DNA of 38,180 nt, from positions 1-38,180 of the forward strand of contig JBKPDY010000049.1 of NCBI GenBank assembly GCA_046728155.1, read 5' to 3'. The DNA comes from CAWDLX01 sp046728155 (GTDB lineage: Bacteria; Actinomycetota; Actinomycetes; Mycobacteriales; Micromonosporaceae). Under the pieces are notes generated by a model. That model did no database searches. It worked only from the letters and a program-made list of their open reading frames with translations, and was not told the origin of the DNA. A program made the position numbers and the translations under genes. Position 1 is the first letter of the stretch, and each line of letters begins with the position of its first letter. Positions 18,635-26,921 of the stretch are shown piece by piece.

Positions 18635-19425
18635 CGCGACGGCTGATCGCCTGCTTCGACGTCGTCGGCGGCAAAGTGACCAAGGCGCGCCAGTTCCAGG
18701 ACAATATCGAGGTCGGTGACGCCGCCGAGGTGGCCGCCGCCATGTACGACGACCAGATCGATGAGATCATCTTTTACGACATCACCGCCAGCGTGGAACG
18801 CCGACCGCTCGACCTCGACACGGTCAAGGCGGTGGCAGGAAGGGTGTTCGTGCCGCTCACGGTCGGCGGCGGCATCCGGTCTGTGGCCGACATGCACCGG
18901 GCACTGGACGCCGGCGCAGAGAAGGTCAGCATCGACTCGATGGCTGTGCGCCATCCCGAGATCATCGGCCAGGGCTCGCGGGAGTTCGGGCGGCAATGCG
19001 TCGTGCTGAGCACGCAGGTCAAGCGGGTGCCGGCGACGCCGGCGATCCCCAGCGGCTACGAGGTCGCGATCGACGGCGCCCGGGTCATGACCGGTATGGA
19101 CGCCGTCGAGTGGGTCCGCCGAGCCGAGGATCTGGGCGCCGGCGAGATCTGCGTGAACAGCATCGACCAGGACGGCACCCATCTGGGGTACGACCTGGAG
19201 ATCACTCGACTGGTCAGCGAGGCGGTCAACGTGCCGGTCATCGCGTCCGGCGGGGCGGGCACGGTCGAACACATCGCCGACGCGTACCTGAAGGCGGGCG
19301 CATCCGCTGCGATCATCAGCTCGATGCTGTACTCACCGCGAATCGGACGCAACACGGGCGTGGCCGAGCTCAAGCGCGATCTCGCGGAGAAGTACCGGGT
19401 GCCCGTACGGCCGTATCTGTCGTAA
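18628..19425 (+). CDS. HisF-like cyclase subunit with altered active site
   Basis: This 265-aa (beta/alpha)8-barrel aligns without gaps to HisF over the first 134 residues. It keeps Asp11 (ACFDV), Lys19, FYDITASVE, TVGGGI, SIDQDGT (Asp180, equivalent to catalytic Asp176) and VIASGGAG. However, the residue at position 130, catalytic Asp in canonical HisF (IDxKRV), is Gln (TQVKRV). Asn103 of the phosphate-binding SINT/S is Asp (SIDS). The usual KDG after Asp11 is VGG. The enzyme therefore probably uses ammonia from the HisH-like subunit on a substrate other than the histidine intermediate PRFAR. This is inference; a degenerate but working HisF is possible. It starts within the end of the HisH-like gene and converges with the next gene 8 bases beyond its stop. 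Confidence 0.85.
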   Translation: MLTRRLIACFDVVGGKVTKARQFQDNIEVGDAAEVAAAMYDDQIDEIIFYDITASVERRPLDLDTVKAVAGRVFVPLTVGGGIRSVADMHRALDAGAEKVSIDSMAVRHPEIIGQGSREFGRQCVVLSTQVKRVPATPAIPSGYEVAIDGARVMTGMDAVEWVRRAEDLGAGEICVNSIDQDGTHLGYDLEITRLVSEAVNVPVIASGGAGTVEHIADAYLKAGASAAIISSMLYSPRIGRNTGVAELKRDLAEKYRVPVRPYLS

Positions 19426-19433
19426 GTGCGGTA

Positions 19434-20183
19434 TCAGGCGCGACCCGTACGGGCGGCCTGGATGATCCAGTCCCGGATGCGTTCCAGTAGCTCGTCCGAC
19501 GCCGCGTTCTCGGCGTGACCGAAGCCGCGCTCGAGCCAGAGCCTTTTCGGCTCCGCCGCCGCGGCGTACAGGCGCTCGCCGTGCTCGACCGGGAAGTAAC
19601 GGTCCGAGTCGCCGTGGACCACCAACAGCGGTACCGGGGAAATGCGATCGACGACCTCGTCCGGCGCCTCGGGGACGATCGGCCAGCCGGTGGGATCGAT
19701 CCGCGTCCGTAGCGCCACCCGGGAGACCAACCGCCCGAGCCGGCGCTCGATCACCCAGTGCACGCGGCGCATCGGTACGGTACCCCGGTAGTACCACCGG
19801 CTCGGTCCGCTGATGGCCACCACGGCGGCGAGCGCGGCTTTCCGGGTTCCGGCGTGGCGGACGACGATCGAGGCCCCCATCGAGAAGCCGACGGTGGCGA
19901 CGGTGGCGTATCCAAGCTCCCGTGCCCGGTCCACGGCCGCTTGGAGATCGAGCACCTCCAGATCGCCGACCGTACTGTGACCGCCTGAGCGGCCGTGCCC
20001 GCGAAAGTCGAAGCTCACGACGCCGCCGGTCCGGTTAAAGACGCGCGCGACGCGACGCAGCGCCGGCCGCCGCCAGGATCCGGTGAAGCCGTGCGCCACG
20101 ATGATGGCGAGCTCGCTCGGTCCGGGATCGTGGGCCGCGTCGATGTATACACCGTCGGCGGTGTACAGAGTCATCGGCTGCAC
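19434..20183 (-). CDS. Alpha/beta hydrolase
   Basis: This is a 249-aa single-domain alpha/beta hydrolase with no signal peptide. The oxyanion motif HGFTGSW (31-37) and SFDFRGHGRSGG (57-68) precede the nucleophile elbow GFSMG (Ser101). The acid is in HGDSD (Asp192 or Asp194) and the base is His223 in GFGHAEN. It resembles acylaminoacyl-peptidase or lysophospholipase-like hydrolases; the substrate is unknown. It lies 3 bases after the ABM gene on the same strand, so the two form an operon. GTG 20183 is used; an in-frame ATG at 20174 is the alternative, and neither has a good Shine-Dalgarno. Confidence 0.85.
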   Translation of the reverse strand: MQPMTLYTADGVYIDAAHDPGPSELAIIVAHGFTGSWRRPALRRVARVFNRTGGVVSFDFRGHGRSGGHSTVGDLEVLDLQAAVDRARELGYATVATVGFSMGASIVVRHAGTRKAALAAVVAISGPSRWYYRGTVPMRRVHWVIERRLGRLVSRVALRTRIDPTGWPIVPEAPDEVVDRISPVPLLVVHGDSDRYFPVEHGERLYAAAAEPKRLWLERGFGHAENAASDELLERIRDWIIQAARTGRA

Positions 20184-20186
20184 GGG

Positions 20187-20477
20187 TCAGTCGATGTCAG
20201 TGAAGTGTTCGACGCGGGGCGGGTTCGCGAAGTACGGACCGATGAGGCCGCGCCACCGTCCGAACCGCTCCGTGTCCCGGAAGTTCACGGTGTGCGCCTC
20301 GATCGAGTCCCACTCGACCAGCAGGACAAATCGGGACGGCGTCTCGATTCCCTTGGTCATCCGTACCGACCTACATCCCGGTGTGGTCGCGACGGTCGGC
20401 CGTGCCTTCGCGTACGCGGCGGCGAACGCGGCCTCCTGGCCGGGGACGACGTCGATAAGGGCGACTTCAAGAACCAT
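20187..20477 (-). CDS. Antibiotic biosynthesis monooxygenase (ABM) fold protein
   Basis: This is a 96-aa ferredoxin-like ABM-domain protein: MVLEVALIDVVPGQEAAF, the central TTPGCRSVRMTKG and FVLLVEWDSIEAHTVNFR, ending in EHFTDID. Members act as cofactor-independent oxygenases, haem-degrading enzymes or simple dimeric binding proteins, and the sequence alone does not decide which. It is the first gene of a two-gene operon with the alpha/beta hydrolase. Confidence 0.82.
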   Translation of the reverse strand: MVLEVALIDVVPGQEAAFAAAYAKARPTVATTPGCRSVRMTKGIETPSRFVLLVEWDSIEAHTVNFRDTERFGRWRGLIGPYFANPPRVEHFTDID

Positions 20478-20898
20478 GCCGGCAGCTTGCCACGGCCACC
20501 CGGCCGGCCTGCGGTGCGGGACACGGATGCGGGTGCAGGCAGATGATCGGGATTCTCCGAACGCGACTGCCCTGGCGAGGCGCTTTCGTTCGGAGACTGC
20601 CGATCAACACTTCGGGTCCGCCTGGTTTGCGAAGTTTGTGGGACAAGCAAGACCGGCGTCGACGCACGATTCGCAGCGGTCAGCGTTGACCTTCGTGCGT
20701 TGGCGGCGATCATCGATCCCGACCTCGCGATCGGCCTAGGTTCCTAGATGAGACGGTTTGAGCCGGAACCCGGCACCACGTGTGAGCTGGCCCGGAAGAA
20801 ACAAAACCGGTCGGGTGGCGCGATACTGAGACCCGGGTCTCATAGATCGAGGGCCGATTCGCGCATGCGCCCAGCCGTACGCGACAATGGTGGTCATA
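20478..20898. other. Gene-free stretch upstream of the riboswitch
   Basis: No frame here looks coding. It holds the minus-strand promoter side of the ABM gene, an 8-base inverted repeat (ACGCACGA at 20662-20669 and TCGTGCGT at 20693-20700), the palindrome at 20827-20842, and a GACAAT-like -10 (20884-20889) that could start the riboswitch transcript. Confidence 0.5.
20827..20842. promoter_or_regulatory. Perfect 16-bp palindrome, possible operator
   Basis: TGAGACCCGGGTCTCA is self-complementary over all 16 bases. It lies about 57 bases before the presumed riboswitch transcript, where a dimeric regulator of the TerC gene could bind. The regulator is unknown. Confidence 0.45.
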
Positions 20899-21006
20899 CG
20901 AAGGGGAGTACTCCCCCGCGGCGGTGTCGTCAGCACGGTTCGGCCCGAGTCGGACCCGGTGCCGCCGGTCGCTGGATTGCATCCAACGGCGGAAGAGACC
21001 TTCGCG
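20899..21006 (+). promoter_or_regulatory. yybP-ykoY-type Mn2+ riboswitch
   Basis: Closing helix P1 is CGAAGG (20900-20905) with CCTTCG (21000-21005). Inside are the family's conserved pieces: GGGGAGTA right after P1, GTCGTCAGCACGG (20927-20939), the CCCGGTGCCGCC side (20956-20967) and GAAGAGACC leading back into P1. This class senses Mn2+ through the two docked internal loops and typically precedes TerC/MntP-type exporters, which is exactly what follows 76 bases later. The 21007-21081 linker ends in GGAGG before the GTG; sequestration of that site is a likely output, but I cannot define the switching helix. Confidence 0.8.
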
Positions 21007-21081
21007 GATCACTAGCGTGCTTCAGTCGCGTCCGTTCCCCGATCGGCCGGCTGCCGCACCCGTGACTGCGGAGGTCGTGAC

Positions 21082-22083
21082 GTGAACGTGCCAATCTGGG
21101 TTTGGCTTCTGACTCTGTTGGGGTTCACGGTCACCCTCGCGGTTGACCTCGTCGTCGTCGGTCGGCGTCCACGCGAGCCGTCAATGGGCGAGTGCGCCAG
21201 GTGGGTCACGGCGTACGTCACTCTCGCCATGGTATTCGCGCTCGGCGTGTGGATCTTCGCGGGCGGTACATTCGCGGCTCAGTTCACGGCAGGGTGGATC
21301 ACGGAGTACAGCCTGTCGGTGGACAACCTGTTCGTCTTCGTGATCATCATGGCCCGGTTCGCGGTACCCCGGGCCTACCAGCAGAAGGTCCTGCTCGTCG
21401 GGATCGTGCTCGCGCTGGTCCTGCGTGGCCTGTTCATCGCCGCTGGAGCCGCTTTGATCAGCCAGTTCATCTGGGTCTTCTACCTGTTCGGCGCGATACT
21501 CCTGGTCACGGCCGTTCGGCTTGCAATGAACGGCGTCGGGTCGGCCGACGAGACCGAGTACCACCAGAACGCCCTCATCCGATGGAGCCGACGGGTGTTG
21601 CCCATGTCCCGCGGGTACGACGGCGCGAGCCTGCACACGCGAGTCGACGGGGCGTTCATGTTCACGCCCCTGATCGTTGTCATGATTGCCATCGGAACGA
21701 CCGACCTGATCTTCGCGCTCGACTCGATTCCAGCGATCTTCGGGCTCACCACCGAGGCGTACCTTGTGCTCGCCGCCAACGTCTTCGCCCTGATGGGGCT
21801 GCGTCAGCTGTACTTCCTGCTCGGCGGTCTCTTGGAGCGCTTGCGTTACCTGTCGTTCGGTCTGTCGGTGGTGCTCGGCTTCATCGGCGCCAAGCTCGTG
21901 CTGGAAGCACTGCACGACAACAACGTGCCCTTCATCAACGGCGGCGAACCGGTGGGATGGGCGCCACACATCCCGATCTGGCTGTCGCTTCTTGTCATCG
22001 TGTCAACGCTCGTCGTTACGACCGCGGCTAGTCTGCTCGGCACGCGGCGGGAGAAGCGCCGGGCCTTGGTAACCCGCCAATAG
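21082..22083 (+). CDS. TerC-family membrane transporter (probable Mn2+ exporter)
   Basis: This is a 333-aa TerC/Alx-family integral membrane protein with about nine hydrophobic segments. The family acids are present: Asp22 (LAVDLVVVG), SLSVDN (Asp81) and TDLIFALDSIPAIF (Asp208, Asp214). Members related to Alx and MeeF export Mn2+; the riboswitch upstream supports that role better than tellurite resistance. GTG 21082 is supported by GGAGG with an 8-base spacing. It is not part of the VWA/PP2C cluster at the window start, despite the Ter name. A hairpin overlaps its stop codon. Confidence 0.9.
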   Translation: MNVPIWVWLLTLLGFTVTLAVDLVVVGRRPREPSMGECARWVTAYVTLAMVFALGVWIFAGGTFAAQFTAGWITEYSLSVDNLFVFVIIMARFAVPRAYQQKVLLVGIVLALVLRGLFIAAGAALISQFIWVFYLFGAILLVTAVRLAMNGVGSADETEYHQNALIRWSRRVLPMSRGYDGASLHTRVDGAFMFTPLIVVMIAIGTTDLIFALDSIPAIFGLTTEAYLVLAANVFALMGLRQLYFLLGGLLERLRYLSFGLSVVLGFIGAKLVLEALHDNNVPFINGGEPVGWAPHIPIWLSLLVIVSTLVVTTAASLLGTRREKRRALVTRQ

Positions 22084-22098
22084 GGCGCGCCCCCTATT
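22079..22098. terminator. Hairpin overlapping the TerC stop codon
   Basis: AATAGGG and CCCTATT pair around CGCGCC and are followed by TTTG. It lies between convergent genes and probably terminates one or both. Confidence 0.45.
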
Positions 22099-22132
22099 TG
22101 TGGTGCCCCTGCTTGCACCGCCTGCGGAACGG

Positions 22133-23143
22133 TCAGTCGACCCGATGCGCCGCCAACAGGCTGTCGGCGCGGGCTCCGGTCAGTTCCTCCAACACCACGC
22201 CGCGCTCTTCGTCGGCGTGCAGGACCTGACGCGTCTGCCCGATCGAGCCGCTCGCCACGAAGCCGACATGGGCGACCTCACCATTAGGGCCGGCGAAGAA
22301 GTACAGGTCGCCGGGGCGTTCCTGTCCGAATGGAACGCGCGTGGTGGCCGTGGCCTGGCCCTTGGCGTCACGCGGGAGCACCACCCCGAACCGGCGCCAG
22401 GTGAGATGGACCAGGCCGGGACCGTCGACTCCGTACGCGCACGAGCCGCCCCACACGAACGGGGCGTCGCGCAGCCGGTCGGCCCATTCGAGCACCTCGG
22501 CGGGGTCGTCCGGCGGCGTGGGCGGGATGGCCGCGATGTCGTCCTCGATCGCCCAGGCCGGCTCGAACCGACCCGGGACGGCGACCGGGACCCAGCCGTC
22601 GTGAGGCGCGCCGAGTGCCATGAGGCGGGTGCCGAAGGTGACTCCGGGGACAGCCAGTGCGGCGTCCGGGTCGTCCCGCAGTGCCGTCGCGGTCGCCGTG
22701 ACCACGTGCCAGATGCCGGTACGATCCTCGGCCTCGTCGCTTTCACGGTGCCGGGCGGCGACCCGGATCCCGGCGGCGTGGATACCATCCAATGTGGAGA
22801 GTTGATCGGTGGGAACCCAACCTTGGTAACCCTCCGGATCCACCGAGTTGGGTTGATTCATGGCCACGACGTGGGTCCAGAAGTCGTGTACGCCGACCAC
22901 CTTGACGTGTTCGCCGAGCAGTAGCTGCGTCAGTGTCCGGCCGCGCAGGTCCGCGCGGTCGTCCGGCGACATCGCCTCCATCCAGTCGCGCGGCCGCGAC
23001 GGGACCTGCAGGGCCGGCTCGTCGACCTCACGTACCCGGTCCGGTGCCGCCCAGAGGGTCGCGACGGCGACGCTGACGACCGCTTCGCTACCGGACGTGA
23101 ACGTCGGTTCGCTGCCCGCAAGCAACGCACCCAGACTGACCAC
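22133..23143 (-). CDS. SH3/NlpC-P60 protein lacking the catalytic cysteine
   Basis: This 336-aa protein has the layout of YkfC-type gamma-D-glutamyl-diamino-acid endopeptidases: two SH3-like modules (about 75-125 and 165-200), then an NlpC/P60 domain (about 215-325). The fold motifs are clear: APFVWGGSCAYG, RPGDLYFF and VAHVGF with His292. Where family members read D-C-S-G, this one reads D-G-P-G (240-243), so the nucleophilic Cys is Gly241. A nearby Cys235 is not at the catalytic position. It is therefore likely to bind cell-wall peptide without cleaving it, or to be decaying. There is no signal peptide. Start GTG 23143 has a purine-rich GAAGGGACGGGA upstream. Confidence 0.82.
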   Translation of the reverse strand: MVSLGALLAGSEPTFTSGSEAVVSVAVATLWAAPDRVREVDEPALQVPSRPRDWMEAMSPDDRADLRGRTLTQLLLGEHVKVVGVHDFWTHVVAMNQPNSVDPEGYQGWVPTDQLSTLDGIHAAGIRVAARHRESDEAEDRTGIWHVVTATATALRDDPDAALAVPGVTFGTRLMALGAPHDGWVPVAVPGRFEPAWAIEDDIAAIPPTPPDDPAEVLEWADRLRDAPFVWGGSCAYGVDGPGLVHLTWRRFGVVLPRDAKGQATATTRVPFGQERPGDLYFFAGPNGEVAHVGFVASGSIGQTRQVLHADEERGVVLEELTGARADSLLAAHRVD

Positions 23144-23372
23144 GGTCCCGTCCCTTCACACTGTGCTGGCTCCGCAGCGTGCAGCCTATGCGCTGCGCCG
23201 CTCACCAGTACAGCGCGAGCGCGAGGGATCGAGCGACAGCGAGGCCCGGAGCCTGCGAGCGGTTCTTGGCAGGTTCGCGGGCCCGACACGTGAGTTCGTC
23301 CCCACTTGGTGTTTGGCAGACCACCGACGTCGGCTACGGTTCAGCCCGGAACGGCTGGCGAGGGGATCACCG

Positions 23373-24167
23373 ATGACGCTGCGACTGGTCAACGCCACCA
23401 ACGCCAGGGACCTGGGCGGACTGCCCACGATCGATGGCCGGCGGATACGTCGGGGACTCGTGTTCCGGGCCAACGCTCTCAACCGGCTGACCGACTCGGA
23501 CATCGACATGCTCGCCAAGCTCGAACTCTCCTGCGTGGTCGACCTGCGCTCCGAGTACGAGATCCAGATGATCGGCCCCGACCGGCTCCCGTCCCCGCCG
23601 CCCGGCCGTCTCATCGCGCTGCCCCTCGCCGATCCCGACCACGAGTTCTTCGCCTCGGTCACCGCCGTCATCCGCGCAGACACCAGCCTGATCGCGGAGT
23701 ACGGCCCGCTGGACCGGGATGAGCTGGTCGACCGGATGCTCGGGGCCTACCGTTGGCTCGCCACGTCGGCCGCTGCCCGGGCGGCGTACGGGAGCGTTCT
23801 GCGCCTCATGGCCGAGGTCGACACGTTGCCGCTGCTGTTCCACTGCACGGCCGGCAAGGACCGGACCGGCTGGCTCGCCGCCGTCCTGTTGACCGCGCTG
23901 GGCGTCGACCGTGCGGTCATCGCCGAGGACTACCTGCGGACCACCGACCTCAACCAGCCCGGGATCGCGTACGTGATCGGGCGACTGCACGGCCGGGTGC
24001 CTGATCCCAGCGTCGTGCTCCCCGTGCTGGAGGCCCGCGCCCAATACCTGCTCGAGGCGTTCGCCGCCGCCGAGCGTGTGTACGGCGACATGGCGGCCTA
24101 CCTACGCGATGGCCTCGGTCTGGATGAACCGACCCTGGCGGACCTACGGGGCAACCTGCTCGATTGA
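23373..24167 (+). CDS. PtpB-like tyrosine/phosphoinositide phosphatase
   Basis: This is a 264-aa dual-specificity-type phosphatase of the MptpB family. The P-loop is HCTAGKDRTG (157-166), with nucleophile Cys158 and Arg164, and the Lys-Asp within it is typical of enzymes that also accept phosphoinositides. The N-terminus NARDLGGLPTIDGRRIRRG and CVVDLRSEYE match the family. It has no signal peptide. The ATG at 23373 follows GAGGGGA at a good distance. Its last 24 bases overlap the end of the convergent beta-lactamase-like gene. Confidence 0.9.
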   Translation: MTLRLVNATNARDLGGLPTIDGRRIRRGLVFRANALNRLTDSDIDMLAKLELSCVVDLRSEYEIQMIGPDRLPSPPPGRLIALPLADPDHEFFASVTAVIRADTSLIAEYGPLDRDELVDRMLGAYRWLATSAAARAAYGSVLRLMAEVDTLPLLFHCTAGKDRTGWLAAVLLTALGVDRAVIAEDYLRTTDLNQPGIAYVIGRLHGRVPDPSVVLPVLEARAQYLLEAFAAAERVYGDMAAYLRDGLGLDEPTLADLRGNLLD

Positions 24168-24989
24168 CCGGTCGGCCCAGGCGGCCGCGGCGATCCCGGA
24201 GACGATCTGACATGCCTCGTCGCCTTGTCGGTTGACCGCCAGTGGGGTACTCATGCAGACCGCCAGCACGAACGGCGGCGCGTCGTCCGGGAAGACGATG
24301 CCGGCGCTGTGCCGTACGCCGGCGATCCAGCCGTTCTTGTACGCGACGCGGGTGCCGGGCGGCAGGCCGGCGGCCAGGTCGTCGCGGAACCCCTGTGCGG
24401 CCAAGGTCTTGAGCATCGCCGTGCACGAGCCGGTCGAGGCGACCGTGCCCAGCAGGAGCCCGGCGAAGAGTGTCGCGAGGTCGCCCGCGGTCACCTCGTT
24501 GGCGACGCCGACCGCCGCCGCCGCTGTGTCCTCGATGCCGCGGCCGACGACCATTCTCCGTACGCCAACATCGTCGAGAGCTTCCCGCACCGCCGGCAGG
24601 CCGACCTCGGCCAGCACCAGGTTCGTGGCGAGGTTGGACGAGCGCACGATCATCCGCTCGGCGAGCCAACCCAGGGGTACCGCCGAGCCGAGCCGCTGCC
24701 ACACCTCGTCATCGCTGTCGTGACCGCGGTCGCACCCGTACGGCGGCGCATCGGAGCGGGCCGAGGCAAACTCATTGCACACCCTCACTGTCGCGTTGAG
24801 GTCGAGGGTTCCCGCATCGACCGCGCGGTACAGCGCAGCCAGCACGGCCACCTTCATCGTGCTCGCCGCCGGGTGGGTGACGTCGGCGGCGCGGGTGTAT
24901 GCCGGACGCGACGGGCGGCCACACCACACCGACACGACACCGGGTACGCCGGCCAGCGTACGGTCCACGGCGGCCAGGTGCGGACCCAT
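24144..24989 (-). CDS. Class A beta-lactamase-like serine hydrolase
   Basis: This is a 281-aa serine hydrolase. SxxK is STMK (43-46), the second motif is SSN (117-119, where SDN is usual) and the third is KNG (218-220, where KTG or KSG is usual). It has no signal peptide, so a role against extracellular beta-lactams is doubtful; an esterase or cytoplasmic transpeptidase-like activity is possible. ATG 24989 is used because it follows the typA stop by two bases. Further upstream the open frame only shadows typA. It is cotranscribed with proS and typA. Confidence 0.85.
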   Translation of the reverse strand: MGPHLAAVDRTLAGVPGVVSVWCGRPSRPAYTRAADVTHPAASTMKVAVLAALYRAVDAGTLDLNATVRVCNEFASARSDAPPYGCDRGHDSDDEVWQRLGSAVPLGWLAERMIVRSSNLATNLVLAEVGLPAVREALDDVGVRRMVVGRGIEDTAAAAVGVANEVTAGDLATLFAGLLLGTVASTGSCTAMLKTLAAQGFRDDLAAGLPPGTRVAYKNGWIAGVRHSAGIVFPDDAPPFVLAVCMSTPLAVNRQGDEACQIVSGIAAAAWADRSIEQVAP

Positions 24990-24991
24990 CG

Positions 24992-26860
24992 CTAAGTCCG
25001 GTGTCTGCGGCGAGCCACCTCGCGACCCCGGATGGTCTGGTCGAGGATCACCTTGCGCAGGCGTACCGCCGTCGGGGTCACCTCGACACACTCGTCCTCG
25101 CGGCAGAACTCCAACGACTGCTCCAGCGAGAGCCGGCGCGGCGGGATGAGCTTCTCCGTCTCCTCGGCCGTGGACGAGCGCATGTTGGTGAGCTTCTTCT
25201 CCTTGGTGATGTTGACATCCATGTCGTCGGAGCGGGAGTTCTCGCCGACGATCATCCCTTCGTACACCTCGGCCGTAGGTTCGACGAAGAGAGTGCCGCG
25301 CTCCTGCAGGTTCAGCATGGCGAACGGGGTGACCACGCCCGCGCGGTCGGCGACCAGCGAGCCGCTGGCGCGGGTCCGCAGGTCGCCGAACCACGGCTCG
25401 TACGACTCGAAGACGTGGTGCAGGATTCCGGTGCCCCGGGTGTCGGTGAGGAACTCCGTCCGGAACCCGATGAGGCCACGGGCGGGCACCAGCCACTCCA
25501 TCCGGATCCAGCCCGTACCGTGATTGACCAACTGTTCCATCCGTCCCTTGCGGGTTGCGAGCAGTTGGGTGATGGCGCCCAGGTACTCCTCGGGAGCGTC
25601 GATCGTCAGCCGCTCCACCGGTTCACAGAGCCGGCCGTCGATGGTACGCGTCACCACCTGCGGCTTGCCGACCGTGAGTTCGTAGCGCTCGCGCCGCATC
25701 TGTTCGACCAGGATGGCCAGGGCCAGTTCGCCCCGCCCCTGTACCTCCCACGCATCCGGCCGGTCGGTCGGGAGGATCCGTAACGACACGTTGCCGACGA
25801 GTTCACGGTCGAGGCGGTCCTTGACCATGCGCGCGGTCACCTTAGTGCCCTTGTCGCGACCGATCAACGGCGATGTGTTGGTGCCGACGGTCATCGAGAT
25901 GGCCGGTTCGTCCACTGTGATCAGTGGCAACGGACGGGGATCGTCCACATCGGCCAGTGTCTCGCCTATCATGATCTCGTGAATGCCGGCCACGGCGATG
26001 ATGTCGCCCGGCCCGGCCGATTCCGCGGACCGCCGCTCCAGCCCTTCGGTCATCAGCAGCTCGGAGATGCGTACCCTCTCGGCGCTGCCGTCGGTTCGGC
26101 ACCAGGCGACCGTCTGTCCTTTCCGGATGGTGCCCTGACGGACCCGGCACAAGGCCAGCCGGCCGAGGAACGGCGACGCGTCAAGGTTCGTCACGTGTGC
26201 CTGCAGCGGCGCGTCCTCCACATAGGACGGGGGCTGGATGGTCTCCAACAGCGTGGCGAAGAGCGGTTGCAGGTCGGTGGAGTCCTTCGGTACGGTGCCG
26301 TCATCGGGTCGGTGCAGCGATGCGATACCGTCCCGGGCGCAGGCGTAGACGATGGGGAAGTCGATCTGCGAGTCCTCGGCGTCGAGGTCGAGGAAGAGCT
26401 CGTACGTGTCGTCGACCACCTCGGCGATGCGGGCGTCGGGCCGATCCACCTTGTTGATGACGAGGACGATGGGCAGCCGCGCCTTGAGCGCCTTACGCAG
26501 GACGAAGCGGGTCTGGGGGAGCGGACCTTCGCTCGCGTCCACCAGCAGCAGGACACCGTCCACCATGGTCAGTCCGCGCTCCACCTCGCCGCCGAAGTCC
26601 GCGTGGCCCGGAGTATCGATGATGTTGATGGTGACCTCGTTCCCGCCGTCGGACGGTCTGTACCGCACTGCGGTGTTCTTGGCGAGGATCGTGATGCCCT
26701 TCTCCCGCTCGAGGTCGCCGGAGTCGAGCACCCGATCGGTCATCTCGCCGCGGATCTTGACCGCGCCCGACTGCCGCAGCATCGCGTCGACCAGGGTCGT
26801 CTTGCCGTGGTCCACATGAGCGATGATCGCGACGTTGCGCAGATCCGGGCGTACGGGCAT
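24992..26860 (-). CDS. typA: GTPase TypA/BipA
   Basis: This 622-aa, full-length translational GTPase associates with ribosomes and is important under stress and in cold. The G motifs are AHVDHGKTT, DTPGHADFGGEVER and NKVD. The C-terminal region has TypA-specific LVPARGLIGFRTEFLTDTRGTG and MRSSTAEETEKL. MPVRPDLRNVAI at 26860 matches the usual N-terminus; in-frame ATGs at 26869 and 26899 are alternatives, and the longer frame to 26989 overlaps proS. It lies directly after proS and before the beta-lactamase-like gene. Confidence 0.93.
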   Translation of the reverse strand: MPVRPDLRNVAIIAHVDHGKTTLVDAMLRQSGAVKIRGEMTDRVLDSGDLEREKGITILAKNTAVRYRPSDGGNEVTINIIDTPGHADFGGEVERGLTMVDGVLLLVDASEGPLPQTRFVLRKALKARLPIVLVINKVDRPDARIAEVVDDTYELFLDLDAEDSQIDFPIVYACARDGIASLHRPDDGTVPKDSTDLQPLFATLLETIQPPSYVEDAPLQAHVTNLDASPFLGRLALCRVRQGTIRKGQTVAWCRTDGSAERVRISELLMTEGLERRSAESAGPGDIIAVAGIHEIMIGETLADVDDPRPLPLITVDEPAISMTVGTNTSPLIGRDKGTKVTARMVKDRLDRELVGNVSLRILPTDRPDAWEVQGRGELALAILVEQMRRERYELTVGKPQVVTRTIDGRLCEPVERLTIDAPEEYLGAITQLLATRKGRMEQLVNHGTGWIRMEWLVPARGLIGFRTEFLTDTRGTGILHHVFESYEPWFGDLRTRASGSLVADRAGVVTPFAMLNLQERGTLFVEPTAEVYEGMIVGENSRSDDMDVNITKEKKLTNMRSSTAEETEKLIPPRRLSLEQSLEFCREDECVEVTPTAVRLRKVILDQTIRGREVARRRHRT

Positions 26861-26921
26861 ACCTACCATGGTGGCCGGCTGCGCCTGGTTGGCCGTCATC
26901 GGGGCGCGTCCAAACGGGGGG

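Noticed and set aside
21082..22083. TerC gene as part of a Ter stress system with the VWA/PP2C cluster
   Set aside because: It is about 15 kb away and under a Mn2+ riboswitch, so a metal-export role explains it better.
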